In this document: positions 9,725-22,960 of the stretch, piece after piece
Layout: each line of letters begins with the position of its first letter
Numbering within the stretch: the stretch's first letter is position 1
From: Nageia nagi
Lineage: Eukaryota; Pinophyta
Direction of reading: 5' to 3'
NCBI GenBank assembly: GCA_050084985.1
Contig: JBITNC010000001.1
Location: 216,256,001 to 216,320,000, forward strand
DNA: 64,000 bases
Program-made: the position numbers and the translations under genes
Notes under the pieces: generated by a model
What the model was told of the DNA's origin: nothing
Database searches by the model: none
The model's input: the letters and a program-made list of their open reading frames with translations, nothing else

Positions 9725-11880
9725 AATATAAAATAATGCATTTAATTATTTATGAGGGTTAATTAATGCACTATTTGTCTACTTATTTCTTATTGTCATA
9801 TATATATAAAATATGGCAATAATAAATAACATAAAGATACTTTTGTTTAATTATATTGCATATTCATTTTATTAGAAGAAACATCATGAAACATGAGCAT
9901 ACATTCATTCAATTGCATATCATATGCAACCTAAAAGAGGTACATTGCTAGTAGCCTAAAATAAGCAATATAATAGATGTAAGTAAGAATGTAGTGATGA
10001 GCAAATGAAAGAATCATCAAATAAAAAATATAAGATATAACTTATAAATAATATTTGTGGATAAAAGAGTGATGTAAGATGTACTATAACATCTCTAGAT
10101 TCCTTCTCATATTTATTTTCTCATAAGGTTTAAGGTCATCAATTGATGCTTTTATATATGATACATCTTTACATGACTTAGATTTTTTTGACACCTTGTA
10201 TATTCTACAAGGGTCCACTAGATGTATTACATAACTTTATCATGAATTAGGGTATTATTTAACCCCTTTTTACATAATACATAATTAAGACTCTAAAATT
10301 AATTATTTAATAAATAATAATTCACATTTAGTCATCTACATTTTTCCCCTATTTGCAAGTGTGATAAAAGAAATGAATTTACATGTCAAAAGATGAAGTG
10401 TAGAATTTTTTTTTAGAATTTCTAAGCTCTTTACTATGTTATTTTGGTGATTATGGTGATGTTAAGTATCCCTTTCTATCCCCTTTTGGCTTTTATACCT
10501 TAGGAAGGGTCCTTGAGTAGTGTATCCAAGGTAAAACTATGATAAAAGGTCTCTTTTCAAGTATTATGTTGTATTAATGATGGAAATGACTATGATGATA
10601 TAGTTGTATGGTACCAATTCTAACTTTAGAGATGGAAGATGTTATTTTACCTCTTATAATACTTCAACCATGAATCTATCTATTTCATCATGTGTGATAC
10701 TTAGAAACTATTTACACTTATGTCCATGCCTTGAAATAGAAGGGATCCACTTTGACTATAATGAAATGATGATGAAATGGATACAATTAGTAACATAAGG
10801 AATAATGTGCATGTCATTAGTAGAATTAAATCCTTTATATTTTTTTCTACTCTTCAAGATGTAGATACTTGCAATGAAGTGTTAGTCATAAAAATGGGGT
10901 GGATAAATAGTGAGTTGTATCATCCATTAATGATAAGTCAATATCAATAATCTACTAATGGTTACATCATTAGTTTGTTTTCTAAGTGAGTGAACTATTA
11001 CTAACCATATTCATGACCATTAATGATCATACATTTTATGCTTATGACCTAAATACATTATGCTTTATATTGGTTCAAAATAAAAATCATATGGATACAC
11101 ATTAAGTTGCATCATCCATTGGAGATGATTCAATGTCAACATCTTACTAATAGCTATATCATCAATTTACATTTAAGTAAGTGAACTCTCACTAACCATG
11201 TCATTATCTATCAATGACCTTACATTATATTTCCATGTTCTATAAACATTAGAAAATCATTTTTCATTTTCCTTCTCTTCTTCTTATTCTTTTTTTTGGA
11301 TATTTTCACACTACTTGTGTCATGCTGATAGTCATGCATGTCACTAGAAGCATAAAATTCCTTGAATATTGCAAAAATAAAATTATTTTGTATTATATTT
11401 TTAAATATATATTTTTGCACCATGATTGTATTTAAAGATGATATTTCCCCCAACTAATGCTATAAAGGGGTAGGAGATGTAGATTTTGCACATGCGATAA
11501 GCATACAATAGTGTCTCTTACATACATCATACCCTAAATACACCATGCTATTAGTAGAATAATAATTATGAATCAATAATACATAAAGGAGAATATTATT
11601 ATTCAAATATTATGATAAATATAGCATAAAATGTAGAGCAAATTCTAAAAGAGGATATAATATTTCTCATATTACTTCATTCTACATATTACTCTATGTA
11701 GATTATAGATCATTTTTTTATGCCATAAGTAGCCTACTTACATTATACCCTGCTAGCATAATGGTAAGCCTTGGATTTTATAAAAATAAAATTTTTCATG
11801 CCTATTCTCATGAATTATGTATTTTATAGGGTATATAGTTATCTTCTCTAAGAATAGAAGCATTTAATATGGATAATATT
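9725..11880. other. Unassigned DNA with one internal direct repeat
   Basis: No gene is recognised. A segment at about 10910-11035 is repeated at about 11105-11230. Shared words include CATCATCCATT, TCACTAACCAT or TTACTAACCAT, and AATGACC or AATGATC, with a spacing of roughly 195 bp. The region abuts the integrase end of the antisense gypsy fragment, so it may be its degraded 3' part, but no LTR pair was found. Confidence 0.4.
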
Positions 11881-13665
11881 GAATGTCTTTGGTTCTTGTT
11901 TGCCATCCATGGATGATATTCTATATGCACCTAATCTTATTGCTTCAATTATAATATATGGACCTAATTAATTAGTTTCAAACTTACCTTTTGCTTCATT
12001 ATTTATTGCTATTTTATTGATATTTTCTTTCAACACTAGATCTCCTACCTTGAATTCCTTTGCTTTGATTTTCTTTCCAAATGCTCTCTTAAGTTTTACA
12101 TAGTATACCTTTTAATGTTTAATGGATTTGATCCTTTTCTCATCTAGTGATTCTAGCTATTTCAACCTTTCTTTTCTTGCATCTTCATTAGATATATCAT
12201 CTTGTAAGAAAAATCCAAGGGAGTGGATTTCCAACTCAAGTGGCATAATCATCTCATCTTCATGTACCAATGATAATGATGTTACCTCAATGGTTGTATA
12301 GATACTTATTCTTTATGCCCATAATGCATATGGAAATTGCTTATGCCAATATCTCTTATATCTATCTTGTGTTTTGAAAAGTATATGCTTGAGTGTCTTA
12401 TTTAAAGCTTTAGTTTGACCATTACCTTGAGGGTAGTAGATGGATGAAAAGGTTTGTGTAATGTGAAACTTCTTACAAAATGTCTTCATATATTTACCTT
12501 TGAAATTTGAATTATTTTCCATGAATCATGATTAATCTTTATGGTAAACCAAATTTTATGATGATATTTTTAGTGAGGAATGCAATGATTTTAGATTGAG
12601 TGATTTATTTCATTAGAATAGCTTCCACCCACTTGGTGGTAAATTCTATAGCTATGAGGATAAATTTGTGTCCTTCCTTAGAGTGAAGATTAATTATGCC
12701 AATAAAATCTATGCCCTAAGTAGCAAATAGCCATGGAGAAATAATAAAATGCAATTAATGGATAGGTTTATTCTCTAAATTTGAATATTTTTGGCATTTC
12801 AAATAAGTTTTTACATGAGCTTTACAATCCTCTTCCATAGTAGGCCAATAATATCCAATCCTTAAAATTTTAGTGTGTAGTAACTTTGCATGGAAGTGAC
12901 CACCACATAAACCATCATAAGCTTATTATAAGGTAGTATATATCTCATCTTGTATCAAACATCTAAATAATGCACCATAAAATGATCTCCTATACAATAC
13001 TTCTCTAATGATCACATATCTTACTATAGTTCTTTTCAACCTCACTCATTCATTTCTATCAATTTTTTTTGGAATTATTTGATTTTTCAAAAAATTGTAG
13101 ATATCAAAGTACCAATTATTAAAATTATTATCTTTCATAATAAGATAACATTTAATCTAATATATATGATCCATGTAAGAAGGAGAGCTTAACTTTTGAA
13201 TTATGAGGATGGTATCTTCATCCTCAATCTTGATTGGTGCTAGATAAGCTACACTCACCATTGCATCTACATACCTATTATTAGTTCTAAAAATATTTTG
13301 AATAGTATATCTATTAAATGGATCTAATAAATTAGTCACTACAAGTATATAAGGTTTTAACTATTCATCATTAGTATCAAAGAAATCTTTCACTTGATTG
13401 ATAATAAGTTGTGAATCCCCATATATATCTATATCCTTGATTTTCAAATTTATAATATTTTTTAGTCCTAATATCAATGCTTAATATTTAATAATATTGT
13501 TTATGCAAAAAAAACCAAGTTTGTAAGCCATAAGGATTACCTTATTTATGGGAGATACCAAGATAATACCTACTCCTACTCCATGAGAGCATTTTGAACC
13601 ATCAAAATATAGAGTCTAAATAGTGGGCTCATCTTTTATGAGGTATATGTAGTTATTAAGGATTA
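11880..13665 (-). pseudogene. pol: Antisense Ty3/gypsy pol fragment: second RNase H and integrase
   Basis: On the - strand the order is an archaeal-type RNase H (YFDGSKCSHGVGVGII near 13610-13560, then IYGDSQLIINQVK and NNRYVDAMVSVAYL), an integrase zinc-binding region (YDGLCGGHF...GYYWPTMEEDC...KCQKYSN, about 12930-12800), the integrase core (DFIGII...TKWVEA) and the YYPQGNGQTKALNKTL segment (about 12440-12380). The QTKALN piece is at the catalytic Glu position but lacks that Glu. Many stops and some frameshifts occur. Two RNase H-type domains ahead of integrase fit the Tat branch, as in E3. The upstream RT end is lost at a junction with the copia array near 13666. Confidence 0.8.
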
Positions 13666-14235
13666 ATATCTCTTATTTTATATTTATATGTTGATTGGAA
13701 AGGTTACATAGATGACAAGAAGAGTACCAAAGAAGGTGCATTTTGTCTCAATGATAGGCTTGTAGCATGGCATAACAAGAAGAAAGAGTCATTATCCTTA
13801 TCCATAATAAAGTAAAAATATATTTTAACAATATCATGTTTCATGTAACTACTTTGAATGAAGAAAAATCTAAAATGTCTTGGTAATCATTTCAAAGAAC
13901 CTATTTTAGTAAAGTGTGATAATACAAGTGATATACATATTTCAAAGAATCTAGTAATGCATTCCCACACAAAACATATTGCAAAAGGAGGGGTAAAATT
14001 TTTATAATAAATAGTACATTTTTATAGAAAATTACATTCTTTTATAGAAAATATTATATTTTTATACAAAAACCTTTTAACTATAAAAAATTAAATATAA
14101 AAAATTAAGTTTTATTAGAAAAATTATATTTTATAGAAAATATTATTTTTTTATTAAAAAAATAGACTTTTAAGTATAAAAATTACATTTTGTTTTTAGA
14201 AACATTAGGTTTTATAAAAATAAAATACATTTTTA
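13666..14235 (+). repeat. AT-array block 2
   Basis: A copia RNase H fragment (13680-13990) is followed by minisatellite in the ATTACATTTTTATAGAAAA orientation. The unit is cut at about 14235 by unrelated DNA. Confidence 0.75.
13680..13990 (+). pseudogene. Copia RNase H fragment, array copy 2
   Basis: A stretch from the copia RNase H start (YMLIGKVT..., frame-shifted) includes AWHNKKKESLSLSIIK and KCDNTSDIHISKNLVMHSHTKH. No RT lies upstream and no LTR downstream. Confidence 0.7.
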
Positions 14236-15955
14236 TAAGAAATTTTGAAATGGGTAAATCATAAGTGGAGTAGAGTAGAGGGGCACATATAGGATTTGTA
14301 CCATGGGAAGATGCAAGTGAGGTTAGAAGTGATGGAGATGAAGATGAAGAAGATGACTCCTTTTTGGTATGTAATGATGGTATTTTATTTTCTTGAAAGG
14401 TTATTACATAAGATATTCTCATGATTGAAATTCCTTTATATCCAATATTGGTTTGTCATAATTTTCTAAGAATCCAAGGACTTGCTAAGGAGTTGAAAGA
14501 CCTATTGCTTTGGAAATAGATGAGTCTTACCTATGAGATTTCTTTTGGACACATTCAATTATAGGAGGGTTTATTTATAGGTGGTAGATGGTAAATGTTA
14601 GAATAATCCTTGGGTATTTTTTGATTTTATATCAAAGAGGTCTATTAAAAGGGGAAGAAACATTATTTGAAGGAGGATTATATGTCCTTTTGGGTTATCT
14701 AGCTTGGACTCAATTAAAGATAGGTTTTTAAGGTCCATATGATCAAATATGGAGTTGTAATAGTATCCTTCTCATCCATGTAACTTTGTAGTCAATTAAT
14801 TTAAAAGAATATGGGAAGTTTCTAAGTGCTATAAAATATTAAAGCCATGTTGCTAGGAAGTTCATTTTTGGGGCATCTTTAGACCCTTTTTAACCTACAT
14901 TAAATATCTTAGATAAATCCTTTGTATTTATAAATGTTTCAAAGAAGGATCCTATTTAGTATCTAATTCTAATTGATAAATCCATCTTGGTGCAACTTAT
15001 AAGTTTCTAGGGTAGCTTGGAATGAAAGGATCTACCATTTTTAATGAATATATAAGATTATTATATATTAGGGATTGATGGTTAATGTATCTTTATTTCT
15101 CTCAAATGGATTGTTGTGTTGGTTAAGGTTTATTTTGTATGAGAGGTATTTTCCTCTATCAATAAACATCTATGAATTCATTGGGTTGATATTCATATGA
15201 ATAATGTATAAGCATGGTTTAGAGGGTTTAAATCTAACCTGAGTAGTGTATAGGTATTCTTGTGCATCTCTTACTATGAATAAGAAATGTATGGATGTTT
15301 TTTAGTGATATCTCATTAGGATTAAGCTTTGTATAGGAATTTCTTAAAGGATTCTCATTAAGATTAAATAATGCATGGGCATTAGTTTAGATTCTTACTA
15401 TTTCTAAGTGATGTATGGGAATTATTTGTAATGGTGGTAGAGGTATCACTTGAGTGCATATCAATAAATTAGAATCTTAAAGTGTTGAGAAGTTCTTAAA
15501 TACCTTAAGAAACTAAGACAAGTCAACTTTAGGTACTATAGAGTTTGGGGAATGGAAGCCCTAAGTAAGAGAAAATGATGCAAAGTTTAAGGTTTAGATA
15601 CCTTAAGTAAGAGAAATCATTCACCATTGATAAAATGTCAAATGATGGGTAGAATATTTTCCCCATCCTTTCAGCCCTATAAGTTCTTCATTATCAATTA
15701 TTCTTTGGAAAGATTATGTTTATTTTATGATTTTTCTATTTCATATTTATGGGAATCTTGGATTACTTAGTTCATTTATAGCTTTTTAGGTTGTATTTAT
15801 AGTTATGAATCTTTTTGGTAATTTTTTAATGCCAAATTTGAATTTAATCATTTAGAATTATTCACATACTAACCCACATGAGCTCAATTATAATATCTTT
15901 TTAGGTTTTGGCTATGTAAAATGTTAGGATTCCTTTTAAAAATTCATCCTACAAT
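14236..15955. other. Unassigned insertion between array blocks
   Basis: No coding signature is recognised. Around 15240-15440 there are loosely repeated phrases (TAGTGTATAGG, TTGTATAGGAATT, AATGCATGGGCATT, GATGTATGGGAATT) suggesting diverged tandem units. The flanks are array DNA on both sides, so this is probably an insertion, but I found no clear ends. Confidence 0.4.
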
Positions 15956-17690
15956 TAATCTAATATAAAAAAACATAATTAAAAAAAAATATATTTATAT
16001 AAAAAAATTACTTTTTATATAAAAAATAGCTGATGAAGAAAATACATATAGAACCATCTTTTAAATTTCAAGGCAAATAAAAAATGATGAAAAGTTATGG
16101 CTCTAACAAGGTGCATCATTTTTTTTAGTGCATGCAAAATTAAATTTCATTCGTAATTTTTTACTTTTTGGTACCAAAAAGGTAAGGATTTTATACTTAT
16201 TTCATACTTGGATGTTGATTGTGTAGGTTACTTGGATGATAAGAAGAGCACCAATAGAGATGCATTTTATCTAAATGATAGACTTGTATCATAGCATAGC
16301 AAGAAGAAAGAGAGTCATTATCCTTATATATAATAGAGGTAGAATATATTATAGTAGTATCATGTTGTACCTAAGTACCTTGGATGAAGAAAATGCTAAA
16401 AGATCTTGGTCTTCATTGCAATGAGCCTATTTTAATAAAGTGTGATGATACAAGATCTATAAACATTTCAAAGAATCTAGTAATGAACTCCCACATGAAA
16501 CATAATGTGAAAGAAGAGGTGATATTTTTAAAGAAAAGAGTACATTTTTATGGAAAAATATTACATTTTTATAGAGAAAATTACATTCTTTTATAGAAAA
16601 TATTATATTTTTCATTAGGATAGATTACACATTAATAGAAAAAATTATATTTTCAAACAAAATTATATTTTTATAGAAAACATTATAGTTTTATACCATA
16701 AAACCTTATAATTATAAAAAAATATTTTTCTATAAAAACATTTTCATAAAAAATTACATTTTATAAAAAATATTATATTTATATTTAAAAATTAGACTTT
16801 TAACTATAAAAATTACATTTTTTGTGAAAAAATTAGGTTTTATAAAAATAAAATACATTTTATAAAAAATAAATATCTACAAAAAAATTACATTTTTATA
16901 TAAAAATTATATTTTTATATAAAAAAATGGTTGATGCAAAATAATCACCTTTTAAATTTCAAGGCAAATTGACAAAATTATCAAACATTATGGTTATGAT
17001 AAGGTGCATTATTTTTTCTAGTACATACAACATTAAATTTCATTTATAATTTTGATAATTTCTATAAGATTATAATTTTTTCTATACAAATATAATTTTT
17101 TCTATAAAAATATAATATTATTCTATAAAAATGTACATTTTTTTTATTAAAATGTAAGTTTTTATCTAAAAAATTGACTTTTTTTTAATAAAAATGTAAT
17201 CTTTTCTTTAAAAACATAATTGATTTATAAAAATATAATTTTTTCCATAAATATTTAACTTTTATAGATAAAAATGTAATATTTTTCTATTAAAATGTAA
17301 TTTTTCTATAAAATTTTATATTTCATTATAAAAATATAATCTTTCATATAAAAAGTAATTTTTCTATAAAATTTTTATTTTATAATAAAAATGTAATATT
17401 TTTTATAAAAATTCAATCTTTCCTATAAAATTATAATATTTTCTATAAAAAAAATTAATATTTTTTATAAAACATAATTTGTATATTAAAATGTAATTTT
17501 TATAATGAAAATAATTTTTTATTAATATATAATTCTTACTATAAAAATGTAATATTTTTATAAAAATATAGACATTTAATAGGTAATTTGCATGTTTGCA
17601 TGATCTTAAGCAAGTATGAAAGAAACACATGTCATAGTAGTAAAACATATCTTGCATTATCTCAAAGGAATAATGTATTATAGTCTCTAG
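15956..17690 (+). repeat. AT-array block 3
   Basis: The order is AT tail, conserved spacer (about 16050-16165), RNase H fragment (16190-16530), minisatellite in the ATTACATTTTTATAGAAAA orientation (to about 16930), spacer (16943-17065), minisatellite inverted (17065-17590), and the lead-in to the next RNase H fragment, interrupted at 17690 by the copia element. It is the clearest complete unit. Confidence 0.85.
16190..16530 (+). pseudogene. Copia RNase H fragment, array copy 3
   Basis: Readable segments are YLDVDCVGYLDDKKSTN, ESHYPYI/EVEYI and KMLKDLGLHCNEPILIKCDD, then SKNLVMNSHMKH. These correspond to the D..W.G...D.KST, E-containing helix and CD...I regions of copia RNase H. Reading frames shift at least once. 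Confidence 0.8.
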
Positions 17691-17975
17691 TGTTAGAGTA
17701 TTAAGTTCACTTAGGAATATTTTAATTAATTTCCATGGGTTTCTATTCTCTAGCTAGTTTGTTGTGGTGATAACCAATTACTTGTCATTTTATGTAATTT
17801 ATCTTCATGCATGGTTGGCATGCTATTGTACATTATTTTATATTTGCTCTATTTATTTGGGCTTCATTCTCATTCTAAAGGTAATTAAATTTGTGGATTT
17901 TAGCTTCATTTTGTTTATGGTACTCATACATTTCCTATTTTTAGGTGTGATTTGCTCTCCTTACAAATCTCTTCA
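17691..17975 (+). repeat. Copia 5' LTR
   Basis: The 285-bp LTR starts TGTTAGAGTATTAAG and ends AAATCTCTTCA. The short protein-like ORF across it is not a gene. Confidence 0.92.
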
Positions 17976-17987
17976 TGGTGTCAGAGC
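17976..17987 (+). other. Primer-binding site, initiator-Met type
   Basis: TGGTGTCAGAGC immediately follows the LTR and differs by one base from the common plant site TGGTATCAGAGC. Confidence 0.9.
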
Positions 17988-19000
17988 TAGCTGGATTTTT
18001 GCAAGCATCCAAACTTCTTTCTTGAAGCTTTCTTAGATCTAGTTCTACTCCTAAGTTAATCTTTTATTAGGTTGTGTAATTTTTCCATTGGTTGCATATA
18101 CATGGTTGTGGAGTTTATCTAAGGTTTGCTAAAGAGAGCTCATTTATTAGAATCTTAGCACCTCTTCTTCCTATTAGTGCTCATAGTCTCTTCATATTTG
18201 ATCTTAATTTTAGCTCCTCTACATTGGTGTGTGGCATGGTTATTTAATGTTCCTACCTTATGCAATCTTTAAATAAAATCCCCATCTAAAACATCCTCTT
18301 ATGTGAACTTGCATCTCTCCTAGCATCTAAGCTCCCAGCTAACTTAATGGCTTTAGGACTACACATGGTATAGAAGTGGTATCTCCAACTTATGGCTATC
18401 TCACACCATTATTTTACTCATGCACTCCACCTTTTAGCTTCTTCATGTGGCCTTTAATTCTCCTTAGCTATCCTCTACTCCTATTATATTGGTTTTGCTA
18501 CCCTTTGCTCCTCCACCTCTACTCAACCAGGTAGCTTTACACCAAGCTCCCTCTACTTGTGAAGTCCACCAAACTCCTTGCTCAAATTGTACTCCTCTAC
18601 TATCATATTCATCATTCACCTATACCTTCACTCTACTTAGCTAGATTAATTTTTTCAAAATAGCTTATAGTTTAAAAAGTCAAAAAATTAATTATTTTTC
18701 TAATTTTTTAAATTAGATAAATAATTTTTATTAATAGTTTAGTGGGGCTAAAAATCAAATTTGGAGGCATATAGAATTAATTATGTAACTTGAGTAAATG
18801 GATTAAGTTTTTTTATCTCATTTTTTATGTTTTAAAGATGGAACTATGATCTTCTCATCCATATACATTATAAGCCTTGAAGGTAAGTTTTTTAGGGGAG
18901 CTCATTTGAAAGTGAATAAAATATTAGGTGGGGTCTTCTTGTGTTGGGTGCTAATTTTTGTACCTCCATTATTATTTTGGTTCCTTGGTTTGTTTAGTAT
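17988..19000 (+). other. Copia leader
   Basis: No coding sequence is recognised between the primer site and gag. The stretch at 18160-18620 is pyrimidine-rich with repeated CTCCTCTAC-like words. Confidence 0.45.
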
Positions 19001-19750
19001 TTTTATATAAATAATTCATCATTTTAAATTGAACCTCTTACACCTCATAACTATCATACTTGGAAACCATATATGTTGATAGTATTGGTACAAAGAGTAC
19101 TAAACACACTCATTAAGGAGCAAAAATCATAATCAAATCTAATTATGAAACTTGGTCATTCATAAAGACACTTGGTGAGGAATTTAGGGTAATCAAATCA
19201 AATATGAGTGAGATTTTATGGTTTCATCTTGATAGCATAACCACACCACATGAAGCATGGGATAAATTGAAATCTTTATTTTGTAAAATTAACATAATGA
19301 GGGCCATGTAAATTGATATTGAACTTATTGCTTTATTTCTTGATGACTATCCCACCATGGTTAATTATCTCACTAAATTTAAGGAGTTGTACACATAATT
19401 GTTGGGTAGTGGTAAAAAGAAGAAAGAAGATGAATGCATTTATTTGATTCTATCAAAATTGAAGGGACCATTCATAATGCCTAAGAAGAATTTTATGAGC
19501 ATATTATAAGGGAAGAGAATAAAATTTTAACTCTTTATGCATATTAATCTTCATCTAAGGAATTAACATCATCTAATGGTAAGGGCATGTATAAGACCAA
19601 GCCTAAGACCACTACTCCATAGCTAGATCCTAAGGCCCGTAACTTAAAATCAACTCTAAAAAAAGAGAAGCCTACTTATTCTTATTATGGGAAGCTTGGA
19701 CATGTCATTAAAAAATGTTATAAAAATATGAAAGATGATAAAAATAAGTA
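19001..19750 (+). pseudogene. gag: Copia gag, broken
   Basis: The gag opening HNYHTWKPYMLIVLVQR appears near 19045, with LFLDDYPTMVNYLTKFKELY and ECIYLILSKLKGPF at 19330-19470. A zinc-knuckle remnant, YSYYGKLGHVIKKCYK, lies near 19675-19725, where the first two Cys have become Tyr. Multiple stops and frameshifts are present. Confidence 0.82.
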
Positions 19751-19799
19751 AAATTATAAATATTCTCCTATATCAGGAAAGCTTTGAATGCTCTTAGAA

Positions 19800-20345
19800 A
19801 GGAATAGTCTATTTCAAAGGGTTGTGTTATAGATTCAGGTGCCTCTCATCATATGACTCCATCTAGAGAGTCTTTTTCATCACTATGTTCTACTTATACT
19901 TCTAGTATTAAGTTGGTGATTCCTCTCACATTTATATTAAGGGGAAATGGGACATTCCTATTTCAAATGGTGACATATTTAATGTGCTTTTAATTCCTAA
20001 TCTCTCTTCCAACCTTCTTTTTATTTATCAAATTTGTAATACTAGTGGTGGGAGGAATTTTTATTCACACTTAATGATTTTGAGATTTGTAGTTTGCATG
20101 AGCCATAATCACATTTTGCATGAGGTGATTTTGATCATTCCTTGAGGTTATATCATTTTAAAGGTTTTCATAATGTTGATTTAGGTACTAGTTTAGTTTC
20201 CCATGTAAATTTTATGAGTAGAATTTGGAAAAAAGAGCAAGCCTCTCATCTTTGTTGGCTATAGTGAGGATATGAAGGCATATCAATTGATTGATATTGA
20301 TACTCATGATATTTTCTTTCACACATCATGTTTAGTTTTATGAGT
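19800..20345 (+). pseudogene. Copia protease and C-terminal integrase remnant
   Basis: The aspartic protease motif DSGASHHMT is at 19832-19858. By about 20245 the sequence is already in the last part of integrase (VGYSEDMKAYQLIDID, then DIFFHTSCLV). Only ~250-300 bp separate them, so the HHCC and DDE parts of integrase are deleted. Confidence 0.8.
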
Positions 20346-20599
20346 GCCTTCCTAATTCTCTCACTTCATCTCCTTCCATTGTCTTACTTGAATCATGTGG
20401 TATATATTTTGAGGTCTTTCACATAGAGGATATAGCTAAGGTTATTTATCCTACACCTCAAAATGTTGCTTCTCCTTCTATTGATGTTGCATCTTCTTCC
20501 ACTACTAGCAATCACATACCCAAATGGGCTCACTCTACACTTGAGGATGCACCACCCTTAATTAAGAATCTCCCTCCTACTCATTGCTATTCCATCAAT

Positions 20600-22085
20600 T
20601 CTAGTATTATTGGTTAGGCATATTTAGGTGATCCATAGATTTTTTTAAAGGCACATGGTATACCAGAGTGGGATGATGCCATGGTGGTTGAGTATTCTTC
20701 TTTGTTAAATAATAATACTTGGGAGCTTATTTCTCTACCCTATGGGAGGAAGTTCATTTGGTATAAATGGGTGTATCAAACAAAGTATGTAGCTCATGGT
20801 TCCATTAATAAGTATAAGGCTCATATTATTTTTAAGGGGTTCTAATAGGTTGAGGGGATTGACTATTCTAATACCTTTTCTCTTGTGGTTAATATGGATT
20901 CAATTGGCCTTATACTTAGTCTTACTACTTTTTAAGGATGGTTAATTTTTCATATGGATGTGAAGAGTGCTTTTTTGCATGGTGATTTGCATGAGGATAT
21001 CTATATAGAGTAGATTGTTGGTTTTATTTAAGATTCTTCACTTATTTATAGGCTTAAGAGATCTCTTTATGGCCTCAAACAAGCTCCTAGAGAATGGTAT
21101 GAGAAGATGGATTCCTTTTCCTCTCTATTAATTTTATATTATGTTTATCTGATCTTACAATCCATATCTAAAGACATGGAGTTGATACCACTATTTTGGT
21201 GTTATATATTATTGATATTATTCTCATTAACACATCTCACTCTCACATTTAAACATTTTGGAAAGCTCTCTCTAAAAAATTTGAGATGGTAGATCTTGAA
21301 CTTACCCACTACTTTCTTGGGTTTTAGGTGACACAAATAGATTTAAGGATTTCCATTTTTTAGTACAAGTATGACTTGAATCTTCTTTAGAATTTTAGGA
21401 TGGTAGATTGTAATCTTTCTCTTACACCTTTTTAGAGTGAGGTGACTTTGACTTCCACTTATACTTCATCATTATGTGATGCTACTTTATATCATTAGTT
21501 GGTTGGGAGTCTTATATATCTCACCCATACTTGACTATATATTTCACATGCAATTGGGCATATTTCATGATTTGCATAGACCCTTCATGAGTCTCATTGG
21601 TAGGAAACCAAGAGGATTCTTTGATATGTGAGAGGCACTACCCACTTTGGTTTGCATTACATGAGAGGTGATATAATATTGAGTGTATATATAGATTCTA
21701 ATTAGGTAGGTTATTTTGATGATCATCATTCCACATTTGGCTATATTTTTTATCTTAGTACTTCTCCCAACACTTGGTTATGTAAGAAGCAATAAGCTAT
21801 TACACTATCATTGATTAAGGTAAAGTATAGAGTAGTTATTTATGCAAGTCAAGAGGCACTTTGGCTTTGATATTTATTAGTGGAGTTTGGCTATATTCAA
21901 TCTTAAATCATAGTTCTTTGGTGTGATAATTATAGTATGATTCACATTTCATGAAATATTATTGAGCATCAATGCACCAAACACATTGAGGTCCACATGT
22001 GCTTCATCCATTAGCATATTCAAGATCACATTCTTAGCTTGGACTATATTCCTATAGAGTAGTAAATAATGGATATCTTCACTAA
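20600..22085 (+). pseudogene. pol: Copia reverse transcriptase and RNase H, broken
   Basis: RT motifs in order are NNNTWELISLPYGRKFI, KWVYQTKY, HMDVKSAFLHGDLHEDIYIE, RLKRSLYGLKQAPREWYEKM and, after a frameshift, LTHYFLGF. RNase H motifs are IDSN.VGYFDDHHSTFGYIFY, KKQ.AITLSL and LWCDNYSMIHIS, then EHQCTKHIEVH and the copia terminal phrase MDIFTKSFAS. At least a dozen stops occur, mostly TAG. The expected YVDD site falls in a degraded stretch near 21200. This RNase H differs clearly from the one in the surrounding array. Confidence 0.88.
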
Positions 22086-22337
22086 ATCCTTTGCATCATA
22101 TCATTTTTATGAGTTATGTGGCTTGCTTGTGGTGAAGGAAGTTGTCCTTGGGGGTGTTGATGAGAACATATTTCTCTTCATCCTCCCTCTCCTATTATGA
22201 GATGGTTTTTTTCTCATGTAGTTTTTTTATCATATTTTAGTAGATTATTTACACATATTATACATGAGTACCTAATTAGGCCTTATTATTGAGACTCATT
22301 TTTTTATGTATATGCCACTTTAACTCTTTATTCATTT

Positions 22338-22345
22338 AAGGGGGG
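22338..22345 (+). other. Copia polypurine tract
   Basis: AAGGGGGG directly precedes the TG of the 3' LTR. Confidence 0.85.
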
Positions 22346-22591
22346 TGTTAGAGTATTAAGTTCACTTAGGAGTATTTTAATTTATTTCCTAGGTTTTCTA
22401 TTCTCTAACTAATTTGTTATGGTTTTTATGTGTTTTATCTTCATTCATGGTTAGCATGCTATTGTACATTATTTTGTATTTACCCTATTTTGAAGGTAAT
22501 TCAATTTGAGGATTTTAGCTTCATTTTATTTGTAGTGCTCTTATATTTTCTATTTTTTGGGTATGATTTACTCTCCTTGCAAATCTCTTCA
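22346..22591 (+). repeat. Copia 3' LTR
   Basis: The LTR matches the 5' copy end to end (TGTTAGAGTATTAAG ... AAATCTCTTCA). It is about 40 bp shorter through internal deletions. Confidence 0.92.
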
Positions 22592-22596
22592 TCTAG

Positions 22597-22960
22597 TACC
22601 CAAAATTTAAGGATTTCATACTTATGTTATATTTGGATGTTGATTGGGTAGGTTACATGGATGAAAAGAAGAGCACTAATAGAGGTGTATTTTATCTCAA
22701 TGATAGACTTATAGTATGACATGATAAGAAGAAAGAGTCATTATCTTTATCCATAATAAAGGAAGAATATATTGTAGCAATATCATTTTCACCTATGTAC
22801 TTTAGATGAAAAGAACTCTAAAAGATCTTGGTATTCATTTTAGTCAACTTATTTTAGTAAAGTGTGACAATAATGTAAGTGCTATAAACATTTCAAAGAA
22901 TCAAGAAATGCACTCCCAAAAAAATACATTATGGAAGGAGAGGTAATATACTTATAGGAA
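22597..22960 (+). pseudogene. Copia RNase H fragment, array copy 4
   Basis: YLDVDWVGYMDEKKSTNRGVFYLNDRL is readable across frames, followed by KKKESLSLSIIKEEYIVAISF. The copia insertion at 17690/22597 separated it from its lead-in. Confidence 0.78.

Larger units (their letters stand above)
17691..22591 (+). mobile_element. Ty1/copia retrotransposon inserted in the array
   Basis: LTRs at 17691-17975 and 22346-22591 are flanked by a 5-bp target duplication TCTAG (17686-17690 and 22592-22596). Removing the element joins TATAGTCTCTAG to TACCCAAAATTTAAGG. That restores the array sequence seen uninterrupted near 23870-23900. The order gag, PR, RT, RNase H with an initiator-Met-like primer site is Ty1/copia. 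The integrase core is largely missing. All frames are broken. Confidence 0.93.

Noticed and set aside
17764-18036. 90-codon hydrophobic ORF resembling a membrane protein
   Set aside because: It spans the copia 5' LTR and primer site, and a shorter version appears in the 3' LTR. The hydrophobicity comes from T-rich sequence.
20640-22080. Possibility that the array RNase H fragments come from this copia element
   Set aside because: Corresponding RNase H segments differ strongly (GYFDDHHSTFG here versus GYMDDKKSTN in the array), so they are different lineages.
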